From assembly GCA_013396915.1 (NCBI GenBank), contig VWZL01000583.1, positions 771,034-835,033 of the forward strand: a stretch of DNA of 64,000 nt, in the 5' to 3' direction. Numbering within the stretch: the first letter of the stretch is position 1; every line of letters starts with the position of its first letter. This document shows, piece by piece, positions 1 to 13,500 of this stretch. A program made the translations under genes and the position numbers. Below the pieces are notes generated by a model. That model did no database searches. It was given only the letters and a program-made list of their open reading frames with translations, and was not told the origin of the DNA. This stretch comes from Stercorarius parasiticus (lineage: Eukaryota; Chordata; Aves; Charadriiformes; Stercorariidae).

Positions 1-3000
1 ATTTTCAGTGGAGTAATGGGAAAATGGCTTATTTTCAACTGAAAAAGCTTGACAAGAAGTGTTCCCTTCTTTCTTTGAAAATTTTAAATGCTATGAACTT
101 TGAAAAATCTTCTTATAGTCAATTAATTAAAAATTATTGCTAGGTTTCATTTCTGTCTAACTTGCCAGAACTGTTGAGGGAGGCTCCGATAAGGAAATCA
201 GTAAGTCATAATGATCATTTTAATGGTGTCAACGTGTCATACAATGAATCAAATGTAGAGAAATTCATTTATTTACCTTGGCTTTCACCTGACACTAAAG
301 TAGAAGTGATGTTATTCTAGGAAAATTCTCATAAAGAATGCAGGAGTACTGACTGGAAGATTACTGACTGGAAGAGATTACTGAGCTTTAAATGCAGGCA
401 ACCATCTAATACATGCCAGTGTAACCCTAGTACAATAGACTGAAAAAACCACAAAAGTTGTCAACTGCTGAAGGCACATAGCTGGCAAAACCAAGACAAT
501 TGACAATGTGTTTGGTCTGCCCCGTATCCAAGGTTTGTTATACATTTATCATTATATCAGTTTACACAACTTGATGTATAGTTTACTTAATGTTGTTAGA
601 AGTCTGTTTTACCCAGTAATGCTCCAGAGATACTTCTTCATGTATTACATTCACATACAGAGAAGGAGCATAAGTGGATATGGAAGTATTACCAAAGTCT
701 CTTCTGAGTGGAGAGGCACCCTATCTTCAGTGCTTTCTTTTGTATTTAATGAATTAATGTTCTATTGAAGTTAGAAGCAGTGATGACGATACGTTCGTGT
801 ACATTACTCAAAAGATACGGATTATCTCAGGTAAGAGTTGTGGAAATAACGCATTTTTCAGTTTCCTGGCAGTTCTAGATAATGATTTCAGATCAATTCA
901 AATTAATGGCAGCTCTTGGACTATTTTCAATGTTTAACATGCACACATATTGTTTCACCAGACATAGATATGCACAAACTTGACGTTTTCAGAGGTCTTC
1001 TCCAAGTCTGGGGGAGTTACTACATATATATTCTGCTGTCTTGAACAGTTCAGGCAAGATGTAACAACCCTCATCACTTCAGAACAATATAATAATTATT
1101 AATAAATTCTAACTGACCACAATGAATTTGTTTCTGTAAAAAGAATAGCAAAATCTTCATAAAAGCACTAATAACTCCCTGCCACCACCACCCTCAAGGC
1201 CCAAAACCCTCAGGTTCCCCCCTAGCTCCCCTTTGCAAGAAAATGCAACACGCTAGGGATACCCAGAATTTTAAGGGGAAAGACTAATTTCAGAGAAAGA
1301 TTCTTCATTAAAAATGAAAATTACATTATTTCTCGAGTGTTGATTTGGATTTACACATACTTCACATTCATGATGAGTATGCACACAACGGAATGACTGG
1401 AGTCCAAAAACGTCTCTATACCATCATTGCATTTTCCTGAATCTGACACTGGCAGCATGCAGAAACAGTCTCTCATAAACGTTAAAAGACGGATCGGTTT
1501 GCATCTGATAAGTGTTAGAAAAAGGGCTAGTTTTCTGGGGATGGTTCTATCAAATTGGGATTAACATTTTCCACTTAGTCCCTTATGCTTCTGGAGAGGC
1601 TGACATAATTTAGTGACGATGAAAGTAACACCTTTGTCATTTTCATTGTACTTCATTTCACCTTCTCATTTGTGTCTTTTTAAAATAAGATGTCTAACTG
1701 AATACAGTAATCAATGTGCCATCGATTTATATAATGGAATTGTAATCTTCTCTTTTCTATTCTCTGTTCCCTTCTTAACACAATTTAACATCTTATTTGC
1801 TTTTTTAATCACCACTGAACAAGTCTCTTCATTGAGCTGTCTACAGTAATGCCTAGATTTTTTTTTTCCTGAGAGGTTACAACTGATTCAGGAGACATCA
1901 TTATGTATAAATACTTTAGACTGTTTCCACTAATGTGTTTTAGGGAGGTCTGAGCTGTGTTGAGGCTTATCTGCTACTAAGTTGTTCAACCAGTTATTTT
2001 TGCAAAATTCACCTTAAGCTCTTTGTAGTCCCTTACTTTAAATGATTCAAATGAGTTTGCAATTTCAGCTGCTTTTCCACATTTAGTCTTTAGCCTGTTT
2101 TCGATTTCAACATACAGAGTGAACAGCACTTTTGCCAAAACTGTTTTTTTGTAGTTAACTCTGTGTTCATCATGCTGGAAACAAGAATTTTGTTGCTCTT
2201 CTGTTAGTCTATGATGATACAGTCGCAATACCAACAACCACCAAATAGGATAAACACCTAAGAAACACCTAAAACCCACCTATTATAAAACTTTGTAAAC
2301 CTGACATACATAGCTGCATGTCACAGCATTGATTTAGCCTCCTAAAAACCAGTCAATCCTGGGACACTTGACTACTCTCATTATGCCTGTATTTCTGTAT
2401 TATAAAATTTTTAATAGTTAAGACTCCTTCAGTAATCTACTGACTTTTGCTTTACTATAAAGATTTCTGCTGATGCTCATGTGAATTAGTTTACAACTAA
2501 GTCACCCTTGTCAAAACTACATTGCAGTCACTAAAATTGTGCTGGCAGTGTAGAATATATTGAAAGGGGTTTTTGTATTTTTGGCAAGCAACGTTTTTCC
2601 TCATTGTCTTCTTGCAAAGAACTGCTTGAACATCACTGTAAAATTTAAAATACTTGGAAACATTTACAAAATTATGTTCTGTGATATCTCTTCTTAAAAC
2701 AAAAAACTTAAAATAATACTGCATGAGACCATTTTGATTTCTGCCTTTTTTTTCCTGTATTTTTCTAGAGTGTGTACAGAGGAGTCCTAATCCGTGAGCC
2801 TGTCTCTTCGGTGCAATCACAATACAATTAGTAGGTAATAAACACATGAGATGTATCTCTTATTACACCACTTTTAGGTTGTATTGTATTTCTCTGTTTA
2901 AGAGTGTTAACTGTTACTGCAAGGCAGCTCACTGTTAAATGACTTTCAGGACAGCCTAACTATATGTTAATACGTGTAGCAATAAGCTAAATTATTTTAA

Positions 3001-3560
3001 TTTTCTGTTTCTACAGAATTTGGAGACAGGTGTAGTTCCATCTACGCATGTAACTACATTACATTGCTGGATTTCCTAGAATTTCCTTCATTAAGTATTA
3101 TTTTTTTCATTAAATCTGTCCATTCAGCCCTTGTGTAATAGCTAAGGGTAAAGAATATTCAGCCTTTTCAAAAGACGAATTTTCTGCTATAAACAGCATG
3201 CCATTACAACTGAACTGATTGCAAAGAATTTGGATTGCAGTGTGATTCAAGTCTTTCATTGAACTGATACCATCCACTCAACCTCAGCAATACCTTAGAG
3301 AAATACAGAGCAGAGTAACTGTCTTTTATATTGTACTCTCTCAGTACAAGAATAATAGAGATGCCATGAACATTGCAGAGGTGTCACATTAGCTGCTCTG
3401 TGCTAGAGCTGAACTAAATAGTGTAAAGGAAAGAGAACTTATTGTTAATTTTTTTTTACAAGGATGGAATAGATGAATACCGCTTCCAAATGAGCCTTAT
3501 TTAGTTTTAAACACATTTCCCGAAGTAAATAGTATATTTCCCTAATTTTCATGTCTTTTG
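1..3560. other. Non-coding AT-rich sequence, no gene seen
   Basis: All reading frames here are short (116 codons or fewer), do not look like known proteins and are interrupted at the rate expected for AT-rich DNA. No transposon end, tRNA fold or long simple repeat was recognised. The only small structure noticed is a 15-bp-period duplication near position 350. A local C-rich patch around 1180-1230 has no evident function. Confidence 0.7.
347..375. repeat. Short tandem duplication (2 copies, period 15)
   Basis: The 14-mer TACTGACTGGAAGA occurs at 347-360 and again, exactly, at 362-375. This is a local replication-slippage type duplication in otherwise unique sequence. No function is implied. 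Confidence 0.85.
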
Positions 3561-3589
3561 GTATGCTTCCAAAAAACTTGGAAGTGAAT

Positions 3590-3830
3590 TAGTGTGCAAT
3601 TTGCATCCAAATCTCAGCCAAGGGGATGTGGTTTATTATAATACATGGCCCTCCTAATTATTGAACAGCCCGAGAAAACTAGGCACAGTGTGCATCTGTT
3701 ATTGCTTGACCACACTGCCAAACATAATTTGGCAAGCACAGAAATGTACATTGAGCAGACCTACAGTCTAATTTGCATTAGTTTGTAGTAATTATATGAA
3801 AGCTATAACTGAACCAAGCTTGTCCTCTCT
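3590..3830. promoter_or_regulatory. Candidate conserved non-coding element (unverified)
   Basis: The stretch is rich in homeodomain-type cores (TAATTA, AATTTGCATTAG) and in dyads such as CCAAACATAATTTGG. It has no simple repeats or transposon signature. This texture is typical of deeply conserved enhancers in vertebrate gene deserts. The call rests only on sequence texture; no alignment was possible, so it may be ordinary unique DNA. Confidence 0.22.
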
Positions 3831-4600
3831 TTTTAGATCACATCATTCTTTTTGAAAAGAAAAGAAGTCTCAACCAAAAATCCAAAACAATTAAATAGCA
3901 CACACATACACAACCCTGAGAAATTCCTTGTTTGCACAGTAGACTTTCTCAGTATTATTTAATCATTATCCAAATGTTATTTCTGCATATTCTGTAAAAT
4001 ATCAAAGAAAACAGCTTTTTTTCCCTGCATTTTTGTATAGGCTTTTCTGTGTTTTCCTTTATCCCCATTCAGAAATTTTTCATCTCTCCTGCCAAATTCT
4101 AAAACCCTGTACAATTCAATACCCTGTAACTGGTGATTAAAGTCAGTGGCATTTTTTAATTCAATTGCTAAGGAGGAAGGGGAGGAAAGTCCTGCCTTTC
4201 ATAATTTGCCTTTGCCCCTTTCCATATTTATTTAATCCGAACTCTGCTCTGACAAAAAGGAAGCAGTCTCATGACAAGCCATCTTGTGTCACAGTAATGA
4301 TGGAAAGTAGCGGCAAAAGCTCAGGGATGATATGGTAAAAATACCTGCAGATTTTGGCCTACAAAAGTTCCAAGGGGAAATTTGTGCTTCCTCTCTTATT
4401 TTTCTAGCAAAATTACGTGTTCAGATACAGACATGTACATCGTGGCTCTGTATTAGAGATGATGGGAAACCTAAACTAAGCCAGTAGGTAAGGAAATACA
4501 GCAAAATCTCATCTACACAAACTATAGTTTTATGACAATTACTGTGGAAATAGAGTATTTTCCTCAAGTGCAAGAGGACGACGGGGCATAAAAAGGATGA
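3831..4600. other. Non-coding sequence, nothing recognised
   Basis: AT-rich unique-looking DNA with no reading frame of note, no transposon ends and no structured RNA recognised. It lies between the element-like stretch at 3.6 kb and the ancient repeat at 4.6 kb. Confidence 0.65.
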
Positions 4601-4604
4601 GAAA

Positions 4605-4675
4605 AAGAGTCGGATTCAATTCCCATTGAAATCAATGACAAAAACTACTATTCACTCCAACAGCCACAGGACCAA
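4605..4675. repeat. Ancient amniote interspersed repeat fragment
   Basis: The segment contains GATTCAATTCCCATTGAAAT followed by CAATGACAAAAACT. This matches the phrase 'gattcaattcccattgaagtcaatggcaaaact' that recurs in old, partly palindromic repeats of turtles, crocodilians and birds. The inner dyad CATTGA/TCAATG is kept. I recognise the phrase from memory and do not assign a family name. Divergence suggests an old, inactive copy. Confidence 0.5.
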
Positions 4676-5259
4676 GCAGAGAGGAAGGAGAGGGTTTTTT
4701 TCTCGCCTTCTTTAAGTAAACACTGGCATTTTCTGCTTCAGCTGCAGGGGCTGAGAAGCAGAGGCACAGTCTTTGTTGTTGGTAAACAGCTTGACTTTTC
4801 ATCGTATTGGACCAGTCAGAGGGCTTTCAATCTAGAGTTTAGGAAATAACTGTATAGTCACTATGTAGTTAGGTATTCTCAGATAGCTTAGGGTAATTAT
4901 TAGCTGGCATATCCAGAGTCACACACGGTTACTGTGAAATGACCATACGGAGATTATGTAAATGAGTTTCCAAGAGTGAAAATGCAATGAAGTATAAAAG
5001 TGAGTAAAAACTGCCGAATATCGCTGAATGAGGGAACACTCTGATTAGCTGATCAAATCTATTTTCATAAACAAAAGCAAACTTGCAACAAATTAGAGGG
5101 GAAAAGAAATGCTAATCAACTTATGTTACTTCCATTTACAAACGGCATTTCACAGTTGATCAAAAGACATAATTTGGTTTCCCATATTATGCAGAAAATA
5201 AAGGTATGTTTGCATATACAATACCTGCTGCAAAACTGTCATAATTTCTATTTCAGTTT

Positions 5260-5283
5260 TTTTAATGTAGTTCTACATTAAAA
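5260..5283. other. Perfect 11-bp inverted repeat with 2-nt loop
   Basis: TTTTAATGTAG (5260-5270) is followed by TT and then its exact reverse complement CTACATTAAAA (5273-5283). This near-complete 24-bp palindrome could extrude as a cruciform or fold as a tight hairpin if transcribed. No flanking element explains it. Confidence 0.85.
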
Positions 5284-8200
5284 TAGTAGCTGCGTAAGAA
5301 GTCAGCTTTTTACTGAACCAGTCTCTTTCCACATATATTCCTGTTCATATCCTCTTACTTCAGTGGCTGAAATAAAGCAATGGAGGAAAGAAGCTGGGGG
5401 AGGGTGCTGTAAAATAAAAACATGCTGTTTTACTTTTATTAACACCAGGAACTGCTACATAAAGAGCAATCTATTTTATCAAGTCTGATGGTATTTTGGT
5501 TTTTTTTTGTTTACTGATGAAATGATTAACTAAACGCCAATTGTCAAATAGTTATAATTCAAGACGCCGATTTGGTTAAAAGTGCAGGGTTGTTTTCTCT
5601 TTGTTTTCTTTTTTGTGCTTTCATACATCCAAGAATACTACTCATCTTTGCACCAACAGAGCCAGGAATAAAATACCTCTTCTCACTGGTCCCTACTGTT
5701 AGTGGAACATTTTCTTGTAGATAAGTTGTACTGTAGTTCAGGTATCTTGCCAGAAGACATTCTTACACTTTGCACATTCAGTCTTTAATACATATAATGC
5801 AAAGTTTTCTGTGCTGCCAGTTCCTTATGAAAAGGGATTTGACATGCCTGGTTTTAAGCTTTTTTCTTCTAACAGTCACATTCAGGATGATTACCAAATA
5901 AAAATCACTTGGTTTTCAGAGCAAGAAAAATTCTGCAATACACAAAGGATGGCAAGCAATTAATAATTTTGAGATTAAAATATTTTTTCTCGCATTATTT
6001 TTATTTATTTTCCCCATTTTTTTACTCAAAAAGGTTGCCACATTCATCCAACTTCAGACATGTCCAGAAACATCAGCTGTTTCAGAGCATCTAAGCTAGG
6101 TTTCCACTCTGAACTACAAAGAATAACCACTGAACTGCATTCAGTTCTTACATTATAGTTAAACACATTAACACATGTTAAAACCACAGTTTTAAAACCA
6201 TAGTTTTGGATATATGTATGCAAACAACTTTCTGTTAGTGAAAGCCTGCACAGAAGATGTATGTGCTACACTATGGGTATATGCATTTCCTTTCAAGAAA
6301 CTGATGGGCCTGTAATGGTGCATGAACTGTATCTGTGTATCTCTTGGAAACAGTCATGTGAACTTCTTGCAACGTAACTTCCTAGGAACTCCTAATTTTC
6401 AACTTCTGCAAGTTGCTGCAGCACAGTTTGATCTCCAGTCATTTCCAGCTGCACAGTTAGACCTGGTATCACGGCTTAGGAAGAGCCTTTTGAGTGAACA
6501 GCTGGGTTTAATGACATATAGGAAACATCTTGGAGCCTCCCATAGTTTTGTGCAAGGATGGCTGAGTCGAGCCTCAGTCAGGGAACTCACAGCTTCCAAA
6601 TGAACAGTTTGGCATGAGTGAAGGTTATCTGGCTGGGAACTGTTTTAGAAAATATGCCTCCAAACATCCCACTGTAAGAAGACTGGCATACAGAGTGGTA
6701 GGAAAGACAAGGAAAAGAGGGGCTTGCATTTCAGTTTTTTCCAGGATAACTCCTATTGTCTGTCTTTCCTTCCTCTTGAAAATAATTTCTTACCAGATTC
6801 CCAGGCAGGAGAAAATTTTCTCTTTAAAAAATGACCAGTCTGTAAGGAGCAGAGCTTGTAGCCAGCAGTCACGCTTCCTTGAGATTTTTTTTACATCAAA
6901 GGTTTATACTGAAAATGCATATAACTGCTTGCTATTATCTTAGTGTCTGTACGTAACCTGTCCTGTTTATAAGCCCAGCATCAATTCTCTTAGTTACCTA
7001 AGTGTAAATCCTACCTTGGTTTTTTTTAATGCCATGCTGTAGTCATTTTGCCATCAGCAGTAAAGATTACCTGTGTCGATGAGGCTTTCAGTAAACCTGT
7101 TTAACCTAGTTTTCTTCAGAATGTGTTTAGCAGCCTCTGTGCAGGCTCAGGGACTCTACTGAACTGTAAAAGGAGTAGCAGGCTGGAATTTACTAAGCAA
7201 TTCAGCTGAAGCTAGATAAATGGAATAAACTACGGTACACTCAGACTTAGCTGTTTGGAATGTAAGTAAATAAATTGTGGACACTGAAAATAAAAGAATG
7301 CAAATAAAATTATTTTCACTACAATATTGCAGATAAGACCGAATGTGTTGAGGGGCTAAAAATCTAAAGAATGACTTTTGGAGCAGATCAAAGGAATATT
7401 TTCACTCCTGTAGGGTTTCATTCTGTTCCTTGTGTGTACGGGTATGTCCTAGAGATACTAAAAGAAACTTGTCAGTTTTAAGACTAAAGAAATCCCTAGG
7501 TTATCCAGGCTATTAGATCTTCATATAACACAAGCACATAAAATTTTATCTTATGTCTTTTTTCTGAGCCAAGTAACTCGTGTCAGGCAGCACCCAGGAG
7601 CCATCTATCTAAACTATCCAAACCCTACTGGCAATGAAGCGCTAAGCCAAGTTACACACTTAGTATAAGTTATCAGAGAAGGGGAGTTCCCACACCTTTA
7701 TCTCTGGCAACAAATTTTGTGCCGGCTTTGGATTAGTTAAGTATGTCTTTCAGGGAAAAAGAAATCCATTTCTGCTGCAGATATTACAGGCAATGGAGAA
7801 ATTACCACTTGCAGAGCTAATTTGTTCCAGGAATTAATCACCCTCAGTGGTAGGAAAACACTTGGCTTTTAGTGACCTGGTCTGCTCTTTCTGCTAGATG
7901 AAACAGCTGTTTCATACCTGGTAATTACACATCCAAATCAGGTGTCCTTGATCCTTTTGATGAATTAAGAAGAATCACTGGCCTAAGTCTACTGCTTGAA
8001 AACTTTTCCAGCTTAATGACACCTGGTCGTCTGGTAGGAAAAATCAAACTGAAAACCTATTTTGTGAATGTCACTTTTTTGATATATAAATTGTTCATGA
8101 CCAGACAAGAAATTGGACGTATTCCCTCTTCAATATCACTTAACGATTTTTTTCTACAAATAATGTTTGGTCTTGATATAGCACAGGAAGCCGACAGTGA

Positions 8201-10240
8201 CTAAGTGAAAAAAATATTTTGACTGTATCTAATATAAATAATTCATTGTAACTTGTACCAATAAATTATTATCTTTTTAATATACATGCAAAAGTTTATA
8301 CATTGAGCCAACTGACTTTGATTACCTCTTTTTCAGAAGAATTTCATATAAAAATATCACTTTTCACAGATGTGGAAGGAAATACGAAACCAAAATGCAA
8401 GGTATTTTCAGACTTTGTGAGTGCAGAATTGTGGAGGAAAGGTTCCAATGTGAGCAGCAGGTAATTAATACAGTGTTCTCTTGCGAAGGCTATATTTTCA
8501 TTGTTAACATTATGTGATTTTTTGTCAAGATAATGGCAGATACGGGCCTGAGGTTAACCTTGACTAGCTACATTAAACTGAAATTTGTCTTTTCCTTGTT
8601 TTCACTAATTTATGAAAGTTTACATTGCTTGATGTAAAATACATCGTTTCTCAGCAGTGAAAGACATAGCCTGCATCTTCAGACAGTGTGAAACAATAGC
8701 TCTAAGGGAAATGTAAATTGCTCGCATTCACTTCTGTGGTGTTATAATTCTGACACTGAATCCTAAAAGGTAACATTTAAAATGTTTAACAAAATTTGGT
8801 AGCAATGCATTTATTTCTTCAGTCTTCAGTAACTGATTTCCAGTTTACTTTTTCTACAACACAATCATCCATGAGAATACTAACAGCCTGAGAAAAGTGA
8901 AATCCACTTGTTGAAGGGCTTATCGTGCTGGCTCTATTTTAATATTTAATTCAATAGAATTAAATGCCACAACTGCAGGACTTCAGACTTGACTATTAAA
9001 CCAGTGGGTGGTAGACAAGGAGCAACCCCATTTCTCCTGCAAACTGAAGTCAAGGCTGTGGTAGGATAGATAGGGCCTTGAATCTGTAGGTACTGTCACA
9101 GAGTGAATTTATAAACTTATCCTACAGTAATGAAAATTCGTAATTTATTCCACTGTGGTTTATAATTCTCCTAAATACGACAAAAGAAACTGAATCCTAT
9201 GTTTTAGAACATAAAGATAACACAGCAGGAATTACATCTGCAAACGTAATTCATAACCAATGTACACTGTCTTCATATGTCACAGAATACAATATTTAAT
9301 ATAGATTTAATGTTGGCTTTTTGTGAATATTTCAACATTTTTGCCTACTGATATATTTATTTTGGTGGATGGTCATGCTAATAAACTCACAGCCTCAAAG
9401 ACTTACAGGAAACAGAATGGAAGGTTCACAAAAAAAAGGTTAACCTGATTTTTGTTTTTAATGTGAATGAAAGAAAATGTTTCATTTATTCACTTAGACC
9501 TACCCCCATGTATCTTGTCTCTCAATTTTTTTGTCTATATTTATCCATTGTAAGTTTGGTCACTCTGATAGTGCTTTCTGGATTATGAAGCCACACTAGA
9601 TACTGTATGTAAAATGTTATTAAGGACTTGCTAATTTGAGATCACTGTCTGTTTGTATTCCAGTGAGTCATTAGAGAATTGAGGCCTAGGAGGCAGAAAT
9701 TCCTGAATTTTCCCACAAGAAAGAAACAGATTTTCTAGTGAAATCTAAGCGGAAACGTTAGTATCAGAATTTAATATCAATATTGTGATATCGAGATTGA
9801 GCTCATAGCTAGAAGGCAGAAAGAGACTGCTTCCTACACTTACCCTTTCCTGTACAAGGCTATAGCATCTCACGTTTTTTTGAAGGCTTATTTAATTCAT
9901 GTTGGCATTCACTAACATTTGATAAACATGTCATTCCTCACCAGGTGTTCTAACTGAAAGCGGAGATGGGCGAAATATATTCTACAGTCTGCTAATGACA
10001 GGGGTCCACTACTTTAATGAAAATGTAAAAATTGTGTTGGTAAAAATATTTGTTTTTACAATTATCTATGAAGTTTTACAAGTTATCTATCAAAATAAGG
10101 ATGATGAAAGGGGTGCCTACATTAATTCACAAGATTTTGTGCAAACTACTTTTTCATAAAGGGATTAATTTTCATGTACCGGAAGCTGCATTTGCATGTT
10201 ATGTAATTTTTTCTCTTCTAAGTTTTTTCTTCAGGGCAGT
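5284..10240. other. Non-coding AT-rich sequence, no gene seen
   Basis: Roughly 5 kb without a supported gene. The longest frames (93 codons at 6322-6603 and 109 at 6614-6943) show no domain, signal peptide or family resemblance. The first is mirrored by a 66-codon frame on the opposite strand over the same bases, which argues for locally low stop-codon density rather than coding. A 14-bp tandem duplication lies at 6178-6205. No recognisable transposon was seen. Confidence 0.65.
6178..6205. repeat. 14-bp tandem duplication, one mismatch
   Basis: TTAAAACCACAGTT (6178-6191) is followed directly by TTAAAACCATAGTT (6192-6205). The copies differ at one position (C/T). It is a small slippage duplication without visible role. 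Confidence 0.85.
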
Positions 10241-10249
10241 GTGGTGATC

Positions 10250-10570
10250 AATACCCATCATAAGATAAGCATTGTGGCTGTGTCTGCCCAGGAGAAATCA
10301 GCCAAGAATTCTAACAGTGTACCAAATCCTCTTCTCAAAGATATAATCTGTAGAGAGCATCTACTTTAGCTGACAAACATGATTTCAATTCAGGAAATAG
10401 CTCACAATCATTCTATTGGATCTGACATCAGCGGTATCCACGCAGCCATTCTGTGCAAACTCCCTGCTTTTAAAGGTCTTCCCATCACTGTTATTGGTCT
10501 CACAGATGATGAAGTATGACACTCCATAAACAATGAGCTGGGCCTTTTGTAGGCTGCTTTGCTTTTTTTG
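10250..10570. promoter_or_regulatory. Candidate conserved non-coding element (unverified)
   Basis: A block of more balanced base composition than its surroundings, without simple repeats. It has a run of binding-site-like words (GATAAG, TTTAAAGG, TGACATCA, CATAAACAATG) and no open frame across it. This is the look of a developmental enhancer in a gene desert, but no cross-species comparison was available. It could equally be unremarkable unique DNA. Confidence 0.2.
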
Positions 10571-13500
10571 GCTTCAAACTGCCACTGAATGTCAAATCAA
10601 TTTGGCTCTCATTAGAACAGCTTTATATGTGCAAATGTATTTGTGTCTGGTTGCCACTTTTTTCTATTTTTGCCTTCCTTTCCCTTTGCTTTTTTTCCTC
10701 CTCTCCCTTGGATGATGTCATTTTTCTCTAATCAAAGCCAACACCTGTTTCTCTAAAATAGGAGCCTCTGTGTAGAGCTCTTTATCGCAATCTGAGTACA
10801 CCCTAGATGGGCTCATTATGAATCAAGTTCCCCCAGAACAAAGAGGAAGTGCTCTGTTACAGTGACATTGTACATCATAGAGCCTGGATAAAGTCAAGAG
10901 CTGATCTAACCTTGACTTTTGACATGCCAAGAGACTGCTGTCTAGATAGTGCAAGGTGTGTAAGCCACTGTCTTTGATAAGTAATGAAACAAAACAATAA
11001 ATCTGACCCTGTCTTTAAGAACAGCTCAACTGTTACACAATGCTGTATTGGGCTTGGTGGGGTTCTGGGTGGTTTGTTGTTTTTTTTTTCATAACCAATT
11101 AAAAGGAACACAGAATTGCAACTTTTAGGATTTCTGGTTTTGTAAACCACAAACCTGCTTGGAAAAGCTAAATGAGAAATGCCACACAATGAAGGGAATA
11201 GATCAAAATAGGGATGACAGAACTCCCAGTTACAAGTCAGCGAAGATGCGGTCTAACAGAGCACATTGTGAGTGGTTTGAAATGGCTGGAGATTGGGAAA
11301 GGGGAATTAGAGTGGGAAAGAAATATGCTGAGAGGCTACCATAAACTCCGTGTTGACACATGTATAAAAGAAATATCGGCTTACTTTTCTTGCACTTAGG
11401 ACCACCTCACCTCTTGTGAGACTTGTCTCATGGAAGTAGCTACTGGAGTGTACTGTGCCTGCAATGGCATTGGATTGTGTTGAACAGTGTCGTAAAATTC
11501 CTTTTTGTCCTCCAGAAATAGCTTCTTTTCTAAGTTTCAGCACAAAACCATTCTTCCTCTTCTCCCCACATCTTATACAAGCTGAAAGTGTGTATTTCCA
11601 CCCACTTCAGAAGGAATATGTTAAGTTTTCAAATAACTACCTAACTATACCCGGGTCAGAGGCATGTTCTGTCCCAGGTAACAAGGCACTTGTAGGTAGT
11701 CAAGCTACACACTCTGTCCTCTTGCTTGTGTTTTTCCTTTTGCAGAGAACCAGAAATACTTTTTACTTCTTTAAATGGAAAGATATAAATTTTAGAAGCT
11801 GGGGAACCTATAGATAGACAGTAGGAGTGAGACAGGAAAAAAATGGTGCTAACTATACCCCAGCTCCCTCTAAACGTGAACGTTTGGCACTTCTGAAAGA
11901 AGAAGCTTTCTCTGCACATTGTGGGATAGAAGTAAAGGAGAAAGAACCAGCCTTTTCTCACCACTTGCAATAATGGGCTAAAACATCTCCAGATGACCTC
12001 AGGCTGTCCAAGAAGGGTCCTTGCTCAGTTTGTGAGTGGATGAACTCACTCCTATATGATGGGACTCCGAGTCAGACACTCTCCAAGGAAAATGCCTATT
12101 TTCAGAGCTGAAGAAGAGGTTTGCTTGGCTCAGATACTCAGTGATTTCAAATCCAGTGCTAGCTCTAACTGAAATATATTGGTAATCTGCCATCTGTGGT
12201 TTTCTTGAGCAGAAATTTTGACTGAAGTCCAGGTCTTAGTAGATACGAGGCCACATTACAAAATCCATCCTCCTACTCGACATCATCCTTCATAGTGTCT
12301 TACTGTGTCACTGCCTTTGGATCAAGGACCACAGCAAAGTATGGAAAATGTGGATACTTCAGTTGCCAAGTCATTTCTTGGTCTCTCTATTGAAGCTATC
12401 TATAGTGAATATTTCAGTGCTGACATCTATCCTAGCCACAGGATTGTCAAAGCATTTATTCATGTGTAATAAATTTGCATAAACACTCCACCCCAAATAT
12501 AATGAAGCATAGAAAGGATAAGAAAGACCTAAATTATATTTTAAAAAAATACTAAAAGACTTCTTGATTGATTTGCAGAGGCATAGCAAAATTCCTTCAT
12601 ATAGTGGCCTCATGAATGAGATGATAATATGCAAGTAAAGCATAATGATTGGCATATTAAATACAAGATCTTTGTCACCATCTGTTTCCTGATTGTGTCA
12701 GCAAGTTGTTTTTTTTTTCATGGAAGTGTGAGAATACACCATGGCCTCGAAGTATCAAAATGTCAATTATACATCACATTTTAAAGTTGGAAGCCCAAAT
12801 CACAAAAAACATTTTGAAATGTCCCTGAATTCTGCTTGAAACACTGACAAATTATTACCTATCCTTCACATTTAGCCTTACTGCACAGTAGCATGGTTAT
12901 TGTGCTGGAAAATAAAACAGAGTAGAAACAGAGGCCAGGTTTACAACTTAGTAATGAGTACTTAAAAAAAAAAAATTATACAGAAGGAGACAGGGAGAGA
13001 ACTAAGCATTCAAAACAAAGTGAATAGTTGCAGAACACCCCTATCAAATACTTGATTTTTTAAGCTCAAGTACTTTGAATATGGTTTTGCATTTCTGTTG
13101 TTTTCCATTGCAAATAATACTGACTTATAAGGAAGACAGTATTCTTTTTTCTATATTTTCACCTGTACCGACAGAAAAAAAGAAGCATCCTCATTAGTGT
13201 AATGAATCAGTAGAAACGGCAGAAGTAGAACACCTATGTCAAAGCCAGCTAAAATTCAGGAACCTTTGCATTTATGCAACAGGTCCTGGTTTACACCCTC
13301 AGTAGTCTTAGATGAGAGTTGGTGGGAGATAATGTTTTTATGTCCCACATAGGATGAGGTCTACTAGCACCATCAGCTGCCAGTATCAGCGGCCCAGAGG
13401 TGAAGGCACACAAAAAGCTCCTGATTCTGGTTCTGAAATACATATACAAGTCCCTTCCAAAGCTGAAAAGGCCGCTAGTGTCTCAAGGTATTATTTCTGA

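Noticed and set aside
6322..6603. 93-codon frame overlapping a 66-codon frame on the other strand
   Set aside because: Openness of both strands over the same bases points to local composition; no protein family was recognised.
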